Source: Hymenobacter siberiensis (lineage in GTDB: Bacteria > Bacteroidota > Bacteroidia > Cytophagales > Hymenobacteraceae). From it: 64,000 nt of DNA. The stretch is from assembly GCF_018967865.2 (NCBI RefSeq), contig NZ_JAHLZY020000001.1, positions 1,178,001 to 1,242,000 of the forward strand, given 5' to 3'. This document shows positions 45,719 through 54,899 of this stretch, one piece after another. The position numbers were made by a program, and so were the translations under genes. Under the pieces are notes generated by a model. It searched no databases. It saw only the letters and a list, made by a program, of their open reading frames with translations, and was not told the origin of the DNA. Position 1 is the stretch's first letter. Every line of letters begins with the position of its first letter.

Positions 45719-46876
45719 ATGCGGGAGAGCATAAAAAAGACATTAAAGAAACTACTGCCGCTCGTTTTGCTGCGGCAGGTGCAACTGGCAGTAAATAAGG
45801 CCAGAATAAAAACAATTGATAAAATACGATTCCCAGAACAGCCTTTTCAACAAGCGGATTTTATTATCCGGCGCGACGATTATCCCTTTCGAATTTATAC
45901 GCCCGAAACGACCCATCTTGACGCGCGTCTGCGGCAGCAATTTGAGCAGGATAATATCGACTGGACGCAGGACGAATATTTGTTAATTTATGATAAGCCG
46001 TGCATTATCGAGCCACATTACGGGTGGGCTATGTCGCTCGAAAACAAGTTGATTTACCCTTCGTTGGGATTTAGCCGGGTTCCGTATTTGCCCAAGCCCG
46101 CTGGTAAAATAAAGAGGCTCTGTAACGCGCCGCTCGAAGAATACGCGGAATTGATATCGTTGCGCGACACGGGAGAAGAAAATTATTATCATTTCTACAA
46201 CGACGTATTGGCCAAGCTTTTTTTTCTGGAAGAAAAGCTGAAATTATTGCCGAGTGTACCGATTTTAATTAGTAAAAAACTTTACGACCGGGCCTATTTT
46301 CAGTATTTTCTGAGCCACCCGTATTTGCGCGACCGGCGTTGGGTAGTACAGGACACGCAATACATTCGTAGTCACCGAACTTATTTCTGTAAGCCACTGA
46401 CACACACGCCGCAGTTTTACTCGCGTATTCTGGACATGGTTCGTCCCGCAGACCGGCAGGAAACCAGCAGTCAAGACCGACGCATTTTTATCATGCGCAG
46501 CCCCAAGCGGCTACGTTTTGTGGAGAATAACGCCGAGGTTGCGAATGTGTGCCAAGAGCTTGGTTTTGAGACGCTTGATTTTGATGAATTGACGCTGCCG
46601 CAGCAAATTCGTATCATGCGGCAGGCCCGCTACGTGGTGGGTATTCACGGTGCCGGGTTAGCAAACATGCTGTTTCGGGGCGGACAGCCGATGGGATTAT
46701 TGGAAATTTACCCACCGGCCACTCATTTTCCTTTTCACTACATTTTAGTGGCAAATCAACTCGGCTTTCAGTACGACGGACTGATTGGACAACCGGGAAC
46801 GCAGGCTTTTTCGGGCGGATTTCGGGTAGATACCGACGAATTACGGCAGCGTTTGGAGGTGTTGCTACAACGCTGA
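45719..46876 (+). CDS. Glycosyltransferase family 61 (DUF563)
   Basis: The ATG at 45719 (MRESIKKTLKKLL) gives 385 residues, since codons upstream belong to the MITE flank. GT61 landmarks are RDTGEENYYHFYNDVLAKLF, RTYFCKPLTHTP, RRIFIMRSPKRLRFVENN and YVVGIHGAGLANMLFRGG, then LLEIYPPATHFPFHYI. Relatives include xylosyltransferases and GlcNAc transferases. A xylosyl activity would suit the Ugd/UXS genes, but this is inference. A paralogue truncated by an IS lies at 48376-48879. Confidence 0.88.
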   Translation: MRESIKKTLKKLLPLVLLRQVQLAVNKARIKTIDKIRFPEQPFQQADFIIRRDDYPFRIYTPETTHLDARLRQQFEQDNIDWTQDEYLLIYDKPCIIEPHYGWAMSLENKLIYPSLGFSRVPYLPKPAGKIKRLCNAPLEEYAELISLRDTGEENYYHFYNDVLAKLFFLEEKLKLLPSVPILISKKLYDRAYFQYFLSHPYLRDRRWVVQDTQYIRSHRTYFCKPLTHTPQFYSRILDMVRPADRQETSSQDRRIFIMRSPKRLRFVENNAEVANVCQELGFETLDFDELTLPQQIRIMRQARYVVGIHGAGLANMLFRGGQPMGLLEIYPPATHFPFHYILVANQLGFQYDGLIGQPGTQAFSGGFRVDTDELRQRLEVLLQR

Positions 46877-46954
46877 TTCGGGTATAACTATAACAAGGTT
46901 TGCTTGTGGACGTGGCCGGGAATGCTTGGTTCTGTTTTTTAGACTTGTTGCGAT

Positions 46955-47109
46955 CTATAAATCAGGTACTAAGTGAAAATTCCAGAGGCCAGCACAGACC
47001 TCTAATACATCATCATACAGTTGGTTATGGTGCAGTCTGATTCTATCGCTCAAAATGCGATATCTTTTTAAGCCGCCAATGGAATGTTCCACCTTAATTC
47101 GCTCTTTTG
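46955..47109 (-). pseudogene. IS5-family transposase C-terminal fragment
   Basis: On the minus strand the frame AKERIKVEHSIGGLKRYRIL, then SDRIRLHHNQLYDDVLEVCA, ends at TAG (46955-46957). The ERIKVEH--GGLKRYRI motif holds the catalytic Glu of IS5-type transposases (DDE_Tnp_4). It is cut at its upstream edge by ISKra4 copy 2, leaving about 51 residues. Confidence 0.85.
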
Positions 47110-47111
47110 CT

Positions 47112-48375
47112 GGGTACAACCCAAATTGTCGCTATTCCTGCCTGAGTGGGTTGCAGGGTTCAATGCGTTGTCGTACCAAGTGCCACCGATTACTCATCGC
47201 GCAAACGCGCAGGGTCAAGACCCGCTGTGCGCCGTTGTTGCTCCAGCGTTGCCCCGCCCGCTTTAAGCGCCGTTGCATCACCGTGCGGTGAGCGGATTCG
47301 ATGGCCCCCGAGCCAATCAACAACCCGCGTTCGCGGTACGATTTATAATCCATCCGGTCGCGGTTTGATTGCAGGTACGCACCGACGGAATGGCGCAAGG
47401 CAGGGGCTATTTTCAACTGCTGGAGGTTTGTCAATACTTCGTATAACTTACTGTCTAATATTAATTTGCGTTGTATATCAAACCAGTCGGCAGCCGCTTG
47501 TCCGGTCCCAAGACCCGCCTTTCCGGCTTGGCCAATGTGTTCCATGGCGTGGTAGAGGTCCAAAATCAGCGTTGCCTGCGGACACGTTTTTTCCATCAGC
47601 TGACGCAGCCACAGCGCCCCGTCGCTGATAAAAACCAGGTCGCGCGCCCGGCCGTTGTAGGGGGCGATTTGCGTCGCAAATTTGACCCCAAACGCCGCCG
47701 CATTCCCTCGATGGCCCACAAAAACGGATGAGGCAATGTGCCCGCCCCGCTCCTCTACGGCGCTCGTTTGCAGGGCTGTAGCCGCAAAAATACGGCCCAG
47801 TTTCACTTCTTTGTAGCCTTCGTCAGTCAGCAGCATGGCCCCGTCCGCCTGCGCGTAGACGACCCCCACGGCGGCGGCATCGGCGGCGGCCAGGTCTATA
47901 TCGTCGGCGATGGCCCCGCCGTAAAAGTGCGTCAGGCGGTCAATTTGGCTGGCCCCCACGGATAGGCCCAGCAACATTTCGACCAACGCGGCGGCCTGTT
48001 GATAGACCTCGAATTGCCCCAAAAAAACCAGTTTCTCCTGTAGGTAGGGGCTGATGCCAAACCCGTTCGGATGATGGCTAAATGCCTGATTGTTCGCTAT
48101 GTGAATCTGACCAAAGCGGGTCGTCATCTTTTTTTTTTCGGCGGTCAGCCGGCACAACGCCGACGTTGCGCTCCAACACTTGACGGCCTAAATCCATCCA
48201 GATGGCTTCAAAGGATTTCTCGTAACCGTAAAACGTTGGCTGGGTCGCAAGCGCCTGCAAATCGTCGTATTTTTGCTCGGCCAATGCCAGATATTCAGCC
48301 TTGCTCATGGCGGTGGTAGGTGCTGTTGTCATGACACAAGTTAATCCGAATTTAGCGACAATTTGGGTTGCACCC
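47112..48375 (-). mobile_element. ISKra4-family insertion sequence, copy 2
   Basis: Both ends are present: GGGTACAACCCAAATTGTC at the left and the complement of GGGTGCAACCCAAATTGTC at the right, spanning 1264 bp. There is no target duplication, and different relics (IS5 and GT61) lie on the two sides, so a deletion has occurred next to it. It is in the same orientation as copy 1, about 15 kb away. Confidence 0.9.
47132..48332 (-). CDS. ISKra4 transposase, copy 2 (two frames joined at an A10 run)
   Basis: OrfA begins at ATG 48332 (MTTAPTTAMSKAEY; ATG 48307 is an alternative) and continues past a run of ten A near 48129-48138 to a stop at 48078. OrfB overlaps it and runs to 47132. It contains the DDE-like motifs ADGAMLL, ISDGALWLRQ and GSGAIESAHR, plus LDLYHAMEHI. 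The A10 run is a classic site for transcriptional slippage or ribosomal frameshifting, which would fuse OrfA and OrfB into about 410 residues. OrfB also has an ATG just after the A-run, so separate initiation is possible. It appears undamaged apart from the frame change. Confidence 0.85.
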
Positions 48376-48879
48376 CACCGCACCTATTTTTGCAAGCCAC
48401 TGACCCATACACCACACTACTACCGCCGCATTCTGGAGATGGTGCGGCCTGAAGACCGGATTGGTACTGGCTCATATAACCGGCGGCTATTTATCACCCA
48501 CAGCCCCAAGCGGCTGCGCTTTATCGAGAATAATGCGGAAATAGCGGGTATTTGCCAGAAGATGGGCTTCGAAGTGTTGGACTTTGATGAATTAACTTTG
48601 CCGGAGCAAATTCAGGCTGTGGGACAGGCCCGCTACGTGGTGGGTATTCATGGGGCGGGCTTGGCTAACATCATTTTCAGGGGTGGCCGTCCCTTGGGGC
48701 TACTGGAGATTTATCCGCCCGCGACATATTTCCCCTTTCACAATATAATGTTGGCCAATCAGTTGGGTTATCATTGCGATGGCCTGATTGGTCTGCCAGG
48801 CTCTCAGCAATTTTCGGGCGGTTTCCGCGTAGACCCGACCGGGTTCCGCCAGCGCCTAGCAGCGCTGCTGCAACACTAA
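48376..48879 (+). pseudogene. GT61 glycosyltransferase, C-terminal remnant
   Basis: Directly after the IS the frame continues as HRTYFCKPLTHTPHYYRRIL, then RLFITHSPKRLRFIENNAEI and YVVGIHGAGLANIIFRGGRP, ending at 48879. It aligns without gaps to the last 165 or so residues of the GT61 at 45719. The N-terminal 220 residues are absent and are not found on the other side of the IS. It is probably nonfunctional. Confidence 0.88.
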
Positions 48880-48897
48880 CTATTGAGGCATTCTGCT

Positions 48898-50151
48898 ATG
48901 ACAACAACGTTCTCCACTAAAATTCTATTACTCATTCCAAACCTGGGGCTGGGGGGGGCGCAACGTGTATTTCACGACCATAGCGTGGAATTGGCCAAGC
49001 AATATGCTATAACCGAAGCCGTATTCAACCTGGAAGGCGGCGACCTGTACCCCAGCGGCAACCCGGTGGTGAGCCTAGACGTGAGCGGGGGAGGGGGCAC
49101 ACTGGCCAAAATCCAAAACTTCCGGCGGCGCATCAGCGGCCTGCGCCAACTGCGCGAGCGGCTGCAGCCAGCCGTGGTCATCAGTCACCTCGAAGGGGCC
49201 GACTATGTAAACCTGCTGAGCGGCGGCCCAGGCAAAACGATACTTTGTGTGCACGGCTCGAAGCTGCATGATGCCAACATTCGGGGGCCAGTGGGCTGGC
49301 TGCGTAAAAACGTGCTGATACCGCTGCTTTACAACCGGGCCGACCGTATCGTGACGGTGAGCCGCGATATTATTCCGGAACTCATCGAAGGGTTTGGGGT
49401 GAAGCCGAGCAAACTGCTGACCATCAATAATTTTTTTGAAGTAGCTCAGATTGAAGCGAAAAGTCACGAGCCTTTGTCGGCGGCCGAGGCAGCGGTGTAT
49501 GCTGCCGCACCGGTACTAGTGACTTCGGGACGGCTGACTCTGCAAAAAAATCAAGCCCCGCTGCTCGACTCTTTTGCGGCGTTGCTACGGCGGCAGCCAG
49601 CCAAGCTTGTTTTTGTGGGCGACGGGGAGCTGCGCGAGATGCTTACGGCACGTGCCCGCGAGCTGGGCCTGCGCGTGTACATTGCCTGGGAAAGCATGGC
49701 CCAGCTTACCCCCGACTACGATGTTTATTTTCTGGGTATGCAGCAAAACCCTTTCAAGTACCTGCGACCCGCCACAGCCTTCGTGTTTCCTTCCTCCTGG
49801 GAAGGCTTCCCGATGGCTTTGGGCGAGGCCATGATTTGCGGCCTGCCGGTGCTAAGTACCGACTGTCCTACCGGGCCCCGCGAAATGTTGGCTCCCGCTA
49901 CCGGGGCTCCCGCCACTCCCCTACGCCACGCCGAGCGCGGAGCATTTGGTATGTTGTTGCCCATGCTTACGCAGCCCGCCACGCTCGCTGCCGACCAGGC
50001 CGTGTGGACTGAGGCCATGGCCGCGCTACTCGCCGATGCCTCCGAGCGACAGCGCCTGGGCCGGCTGGCCCGCGAGCGTATGCAGGAGTTCACGCGCGAG
50101 CGTATTTTTGGGCAGTGGGTGCAATTGGTAGAGGAGGTGAGCCGTGGATAA
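48898..50151 (+). CDS. Glycosyltransferase family 4
   Basis: The ATG at 48898 (MTTTFSTKILLLIPNLGLGG) gives 417 residues. GLGGAQRVFHDHSVELAKQY begins the acceptor domain, TVSRDIIPELIEGFGV and VTSGRLTLQKNQAPLLDSFA follow, and FPSSWEGFPMALGEAMICGL is the donor-site motif with the two glutamates of GT4. The start lies 18 bp after the GT61 remnant, so it now depends on read-through or an unseen promoter. The next gene overlaps it by 8 bp. Confidence 0.92.
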   Translation: MTTTFSTKILLLIPNLGLGGAQRVFHDHSVELAKQYAITEAVFNLEGGDLYPSGNPVVSLDVSGGGGTLAKIQNFRRRISGLRQLRERLQPAVVISHLEGADYVNLLSGGPGKTILCVHGSKLHDANIRGPVGWLRKNVLIPLLYNRADRIVTVSRDIIPELIEGFGVKPSKLLTINNFFEVAQIEAKSHEPLSAAEAAVYAAAPVLVTSGRLTLQKNQAPLLDSFAALLRRQPAKLVFVGDGELREMLTARARELGLRVYIAWESMAQLTPDYDVYFLGMQQNPFKYLRPATAFVFPSSWEGFPMALGEAMICGLPVLSTDCPTGPREMLAPATGAPATPLRHAERGAFGMLLPMLTQPATLAADQAVWTEAMAALLADASERQRLGRLARERMQEFTRERIFGQWVQLVEEVSRG

Positions 50152-51292
50152 GCACTCTCCGCTGGTGCTCGTCGTCGATAACTCCCGCGCCGTGACTGGC
50201 GCACTCAATGCCATGCGCCACGCCACCGGCCCGTTGCGGCCGGGTATGCGCTTTGAGTATGTGTTGCCCACCGGCAGCACCGGCCGGGCCGTGCTGGAAG
50301 CCGATGGCTACGCGGTACACGAACTGCCGTTCGTGGAAATTAGTCGGCGCAAGGCCGATTTGCTACAGTATGTGCCGTTGTTGCTGCTCAATGGCTGGCG
50401 GCTTCATCGGCTGGCTCAAAAGCAGGGGGCACGCCTGGTACATCTCAACGATTTCTATAATCTCACGGGTTATGTGGCGCGGCTTTTTAGTCTTGGGCAG
50501 TTGCAGGTACTCACCCACGTGCGCTTTTTGCCTCAGACCTTGCCGCAGCCACTGGCCCGTACCTGGCGCTGGCTGGCTGAGCATGCCGCCCAGCAGGTGC
50601 TGTGCGTGTCGGAAGCCGTGCGCGTGTACTTCGCGCCCGATAATGCCAAGGTCCGTACTGTGTACGACCCCTTACCGGCGCGTGGCGAAGAGTTATCTCC
50701 GTACGCGGTAGCAGCCAGAGATGGTGTGCCCGTTCGGCTGCTCTATCTCAGCAACTATATCCAGGGGAAGGGCCAGAACTTTGCGTTGGAAGCATTTAAG
50801 TTCGCCCATGCCCGCAACCCCAATCTGCACCTGCACTTTGTGGGCGGCGACATGGGAATGGCAAAAAATCAGAAATTCCGGCAGGAGTTGGAAGGAGCTT
50901 CGAATGCAGCCGGCCTGGCCGAAGCCGTGCATTTTGACGGTTTCGCCGCCAACACGGAAGCTGCCATAAAAGCGCACGACATCGTGCTGAACTTCTCTGA
51001 GGCCGAATCGTTTTCCCTCACCTGCCTTGATGCGCTGTACTACGGCGTGCCGTTGATTGCCACCGATTGCGGCGGCCCGGCCGAGCTGTTCGAAAACGGA
51101 AAATCGGGCCTGCTGGTGCCTAACCGCGATGTGTCGGCCATGGCCGACGCGATGGTAACTCTAGCTGGCAATGAAGAATTGCGGCAGCAACTTTCGGTAG
51201 CTAGTCGTGCTTTTGTGAGGCAGAAATTTGCCCCTGCCCATACTTATGAGTTGCTAGCCGCATGCTACCAGCAGGTGCTAACGCGCTCCTGA
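50144..51292 (+). CDS. Glycosyltransferase family 4
   Basis: The GTG start at 50144 overlaps the previous gene by 8 bp, indicating translational coupling; the product is 382 residues. Motifs are RLVHLNDFYNLTGYVARLF, VLCVSEAVRVYF, YLSNYIQGKGQNFALEAFKF and NFSEAESFSLTCLDALYYGV (the donor-site glutamates). TDCGGPAELFENGKSGLLVP is also typical. It is a cytoplasmic retaining transferase acting next to the preceding GT4. An IS630 element begins directly after its stop. Confidence 0.92.
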   Translation: MDKHSPLVLVVDNSRAVTGALNAMRHATGPLRPGMRFEYVLPTGSTGRAVLEADGYAVHELPFVEISRRKADLLQYVPLLLLNGWRLHRLAQKQGARLVHLNDFYNLTGYVARLFSLGQLQVLTHVRFLPQTLPQPLARTWRWLAEHAAQQVLCVSEAVRVYFAPDNAKVRTVYDPLPARGEELSPYAVAARDGVPVRLLYLSNYIQGKGQNFALEAFKFAHARNPNLHLHFVGGDMGMAKNQKFRQELEGASNAAGLAEAVHFDGFAANTEAAIKAHDIVLNFSEAESFSLTCLDALYYGVPLIATDCGGPAELFENGKSGLLVPNRDVSAMADAMVTLAGNEELRQQLSVASRAFVRQKFAPAHTYELLAACYQQVLTRS

Positions 51293-51296
51293 AATA

Positions 51297-52440
51297 TGAC
51301 AAATGCGAAGTGAAATATAGTTGCATTGCACCAAACGCGTAGTTACATTCATTGCGAACAGGAATACGAATAAAGTCTTAAAATTGTGCCATGACGATTC
51401 GGCTTCTCAAGACTGAGCGACAGTTGTTGCGGCAGGCGCAACGCGCTTGCCGGGGCAAAGCCGGGTACGTGCCGGTGACGGCCCTGCTCATGCTCGACCG
51501 GGGTCGGGCCGTGGTCGCCGTGGCCGAAGACCTGGGCCTGGACCAGGCCACCGTTTACCGCTATGCCCAATCGTACCAGCTGCTGGGCTTGGTGGGGTAT
51601 CTCAAATCGGAGCAGCCCGGCTATTGGGGTCTGTTGACCAGCGCCCAGCTGGCCCACTTGTGCCAGCAAGTCAACACGCAGCTCTACACCGACTGCAAAG
51701 GCCTGCAAGCCTGGCTGCAGCGCACCTACGGCATTCCCTACTCCGTCTCAGGCCTGACCGACCTGCTGCACCGGCTGGGCTTCACCTACAAGCTCATCAC
51801 GCTCGTGCCCTGCCTGGCCGATGCCGAAGCGCAGGCCGCCTTTCTCGACGAGTTGGCCGTGCTCGAAACCCACGTCGAGCGGGGCGAGGCGGTGCTCTAT
51901 TACGCCGATGCGGCCCATCCCACCCACAACACACGCTGCACCCGCGCCTGGTGCGAAGCCGGCAAAGAATGGCCCCTGCTCACGGTCAGCGGCCGCGAGC
52001 GGGTCAATCTCAACGCCGCCCTCAATGCCTATGCCCCGACGCAGGTGCTGCTCGATGAGACCAGTTGCGTCAATGCCCAAAGCACCCGGCGCTTGTACGA
52101 GCAACTGCTGGCGGCCCACCCCGACAAGGCCCGCATTTACGTCGTTTGTGACAACGCCCGCTACTACAAAAACAAGGAGCTGCGGGCCTGGCTGGCCGAA
52201 AAGCCCATCTGCCAGGTGTTTCTGCCCCCCTATTCGCCCAATCTGAACCTGATTGAGTGCTTCTGGAAGTACCTGCGCCAGAAGATTATCAACACCACCT
52301 TCTACCGCACCAAAGGCCAGTTCCGCACCGCCGTGCTTGACTTCTTCACCCGGCTCCCCGAGTTCGGTCAAGACCTCGCGTCCTTACTAACCCGGAAATT
52401 TTATATTATCGCCGCGCAATTCACTTCGTAACAAGTATAA
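51297..52440 (+). mobile_element. IS630-family insertion sequence (ends approximate)
   Basis: A transposase gene is bounded by short imperfect inverted repeats sharing the core CGAAGTGAA (51305-51313, and complement near 52421-52429). TA dinucleotides lie outside both, fitting the TA target of IS630. Exact borders cannot be set by eye. Confidence 0.75.
51391..52431 (+). CDS. IS630-family transposase
   Basis: 346 residues. The N-terminal helix-turn-helix region includes AVVAVAEDLGLDQATVYRYA. The DDE core has Asp in VLYYADAAHPTHNT, Asp in VVCDNARYYKNKEL and Glu in YSPNLNLIECFWKYLRQKI, the usual IS630/Tc1-mariner pattern. The gene is intact and GC-rich compared with its neighbours. Confidence 0.93.
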   Translation: MTIRLLKTERQLLRQAQRACRGKAGYVPVTALLMLDRGRAVVAVAEDLGLDQATVYRYAQSYQLLGLVGYLKSEQPGYWGLLTSAQLAHLCQQVNTQLYTDCKGLQAWLQRTYGIPYSVSGLTDLLHRLGFTYKLITLVPCLADAEAQAAFLDELAVLETHVERGEAVLYYADAAHPTHNTRCTRAWCEAGKEWPLLTVSGRERVNLNAALNAYAPTQVLLDETSCVNAQSTRRLYEQLLAAHPDKARIYVVCDNARYYKNKELRAWLAEKPICQVFLPPYSPNLNLIECFWKYLRQKIINTTFYRTKGQFRTAVLDFFTRLPEFGQDLASLLTRKFYIIAAQFTS

Positions 52441-52448
52441 TTTCCCTT

Positions 52449-53519
52449 ATGCGCATCTTATTTCTCGTGCCTTATCCGCCCGGCCGGGCACCCTCCCAGC
52501 GTTTTCGCTTCGAGCAGTACCTGGATATCCTGACGGCCGCCGGGCACACCTACCAGCTGGCCCCGTTTATCTCGGTGGGCACCTGGAACATCCTGTACCA
52601 GCCGGGCCGCGCCGGGGCCAAGGCTTTGGGCATTCTGGGTGGTTTTGCCCGGCGGCTGGCGCTGCTGTTACGCGTGCCGCGCTACGATTTTGTGTTTGTG
52701 CACCGCGAGGCTGCGCCCGTGGGGCCACCCGTATTTGAGTGGATTATTAGTGAAGTACTGGGTAAAAAAATTATCTACGATTTCGACGATGCCATCTGGC
52801 TTGCTAATACTTCCGAGGCTAATAAAATAGCGGCCGGCATGAAGTGGCACCACAAGGTGTCCGCTATCAGTCGCTGGGCGTATAAAAACAGCTGCGGTAA
52901 TAGCTACTTAGCCAATTATGCCCGGCAGTTCAACCCCCGAGCCGTCGTTAACCCTACAACCATCGACACGGTGCATCTGCACAACCAGGTGCGCGACCAA
53001 GCCGCGCCCGGCCGCCTCGTCATTGGCTGGACCGGCACGCACTCTACCCTTAAGTACCTCGACCAGGTAGTGCCGGTGCTGGCCAAGTTAGAAGCCGAAG
53101 GACTGGATTTTGAATTCCGGGTCATCTCCAACCAGCCGCCGGCCTTCCCGCTGAAATCATTAGTGTACCTGCCTTGGCGTAAAGACACAGAAATAGCCGA
53201 CCTGCTGGGCTTTCACGTCGGCCTGATGCCACTTGAGGACGACCCGTGGGCCAAGGGTAAGTGCGCATTTAAAGCCCTGCAATACATGGCTTTGGGTGTA
53301 CCCGCGCTAGTATCGCCGGTTGGGATGAATACCGAAGTGGTGCAACATGGCCACAACGGCTTCGTTTGCGCTACTCCTGCTGATTGGGAGGCCAGCCTGC
53401 GCCAGCTCCTGGCTGATGCCAGCCTGCGCCAGCACTTGGGCGCGGCCGCCCGCACCACCATTGAGCAACGCTACTCGGTGCGTACCAATACCCCCAATTT
53501 CCTGAATCTTTTCAGCTAA
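52449..53519 (+). CDS. Glycosyltransferase family 4
   Basis: A 356-residue enzyme starting with MRILFLVPYPPGRAPSQRFR and containing FEQYLDILTAAGHTYQLAP. KIIYDFDDAIWLAN is a motif common in Bacteroidota GT4-like proteins of sugar loci, and LVIGWTGTHSTLKYLDQV and GLMPLEDDPWAKGKCAFKAL form the donor domain. The usual E-x7-E is replaced by the K-KCA-K-LQYMA-G form of this subgroup. It lies on the plus strand just after the IS630 and ends 8 bp from the convergent polymerase candidate. Confidence 0.88.
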   Translation: MRILFLVPYPPGRAPSQRFRFEQYLDILTAAGHTYQLAPFISVGTWNILYQPGRAGAKALGILGGFARRLALLLRVPRYDFVFVHREAAPVGPPVFEWIISEVLGKKIIYDFDDAIWLANTSEANKIAAGMKWHHKVSAISRWAYKNSCGNSYLANYARQFNPRAVVNPTTIDTVHLHNQVRDQAAPGRLVIGWTGTHSTLKYLDQVVPVLAKLEAEGLDFEFRVISNQPPAFPLKSLVYLPWRKDTEIADLLGFHVGLMPLEDDPWAKGKCAFKALQYMALGVPALVSPVGMNTEVVQHGHNGFVCATPADWEASLRQLLADASLRQHLGAAARTTIEQRYSVRTNTPNFLNLFS

Positions 53520-53527
53520 TCCTGCGC

Positions 53528-54889
53528 CTAGGCCCCCGCCAGACGGGGTACCCCGGCCATGCGCCGCTGCCCGGCCCTAGCGGCAGCCTGTGGCACTGTG
53601 ATACTTTGCAGGATATACAATCCACTCAGATAGAAGGGCATAAGTGGAATCTTATAGCGTACGAGCGTACCAAAATTGCCACTTGAAATCCCAACAGAAA
53701 TTGCAAAAATCAGGCTGAACACAAAGCACATGGTAAGTACAGGCACACTGCTTATCGCGCTGAGAGTTTTAAAGAACCCCACGCGCCAAAAGATGCGCAC
53801 CGTGAGCAGTATAAAGTATGAGGCCTCCAGGGCCGACAGCAGCATGGTCGGGTTGCGGGCTTCCCACAGGAATGGTCGGAACAACGAAACCACAATGGCT
53901 TGAGGTGCAAGTTTAGCCATACCGCTGAGGGTACCGTCCTGCTCCCCAATGTTGTAACCCGAACCCTGTTCTGATTTACTAACTTGCTGAAGGTAGTCGG
54001 CGGTGATTTTACTCTGCTCGCCGATTTTATCAAGGTTGAATCGAGCATCAGCAGCGGCCAGCTGCGACATGGCAAACAGAGCCACTATCCCTCCAACGCC
54101 CAGGAATAAGGGCTTGGCTACCCAGCGCACAGCCGCGCTCTTTATGTTGCGGGTGCTCTCGTTGAATACCCACAATAGTGCCGGGGGCATGAAAGCCAAC
54201 AGAATGTACGTCTTCATTGACAGAATAACCGCACTCATCATCACGCCCAGCACCAGACAGCGGATGATGTTCTTACGCTCAATAGCTCCACGGTAGAAGC
54301 AATAGAAAAGCCAGCCCAATGCGCCCAGACAGAGCGAGTCCTTCAATAGCCCCGAACCCCAGAAAAACACAGAAGGCAGGAAGAAAACAGCAATAGCTAA
54401 TTCCTTGTATACCTGTGGCCGTATTTTAGCAAATGTCATATACATCACCCACATGCCGCTGAACGTAACGGCGGCAAACAGGACAGCAATGACCGTATAA
54501 GTATAAAAGCTGAGCAGGGCAAATACAGCCGCGACCCGAACAACGAAATACTCGTTGCTACCGTGCCCAAACCACTGCATCCGTGAAACATACTTACTAA
54601 TAGCCGGAGTTATATCGCCGGAGGTGGTAACCAACTCTAGGCCCACTGCAAATGAATCGCCAAATGCATGGTAAATGATGCCGGCCTGATTGTAATAGTT
54701 ATTGGTATCGCCGCCGTATATCGTATAATACAATATACCAAGGACAATAGCCCCCACGATTTTAACCGTCAGAGCTGGAATAAAGTACTTTTTGGTATAC
54801 ACATTCGTCACCGAACCACGCACACCGTAGGCAATCCCATAAATGAGAGCCAGATAAAATGGGGTAATATATAAATCCTTTAGCTCCAT
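53528..54889 (-). CDS. Polytopic membrane protein, Wzy/EpsG-like polymerase candidate
   Basis: A 453-residue protein with about ten predicted transmembrane helices and a long periplasmic loop near residues 60-120 (YYTIYGGDTNNYYNQAG, SKYVSRMQWFGHGSNEYFVV). FFLPSVFFWGSGLLKDSLCL resembles the conserved segment of EpsG/Wzy-type proteins. In a glycosyltransferase locus this architecture fits a repeat-unit polymerase, but sequence alone does not prove it. It is on the minus strand with a TPR gene 10 bp upstream, likely one operon opposed to the surrounding genes. Confidence 0.7.
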   Translation of the reverse strand: MELKDLYITPFYLALIYGIAYGVRGSVTNVYTKKYFIPALTVKIVGAIVLGILYYTIYGGDTNNYYNQAGIIYHAFGDSFAVGLELVTTSGDITPAISKYVSRMQWFGHGSNEYFVVRVAAVFALLSFYTYTVIAVLFAAVTFSGMWVMYMTFAKIRPQVYKELAIAVFFLPSVFFWGSGLLKDSLCLGALGWLFYCFYRGAIERKNIIRCLVLGVMMSAVILSMKTYILLAFMPPALLWVFNESTRNIKSAAVRWVAKPLFLGVGGIVALFAMSQLAAADARFNLDKIGEQSKITADYLQQVSKSEQGSGYNIGEQDGTLSGMAKLAPQAIVVSLFRPFLWEARNPTMLLSALEASYFILLTVRIFWRVGFFKTLSAISSVPVLTMCFVFSLIFAISVGISSGNFGTLVRYKIPLMPFYLSGLYILQSITVPQAAARAGQRRMAGVPRLAGA

Positions 54890-54899
54890 AATACGCTGG

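Noticed and set aside
46877..46954. Complete IS5 element around the transposase relic
   Set aside because: No inverted repeat pair is visible and the upstream part of the gene is missing.
31952..48375. Composite transposon formed by the two ISKra4 copies
   Set aside because: There is no common target duplication outside the pair, copy 1 lacks its right end, and each copy has its own disturbed flank, so joint transposition is not supported.
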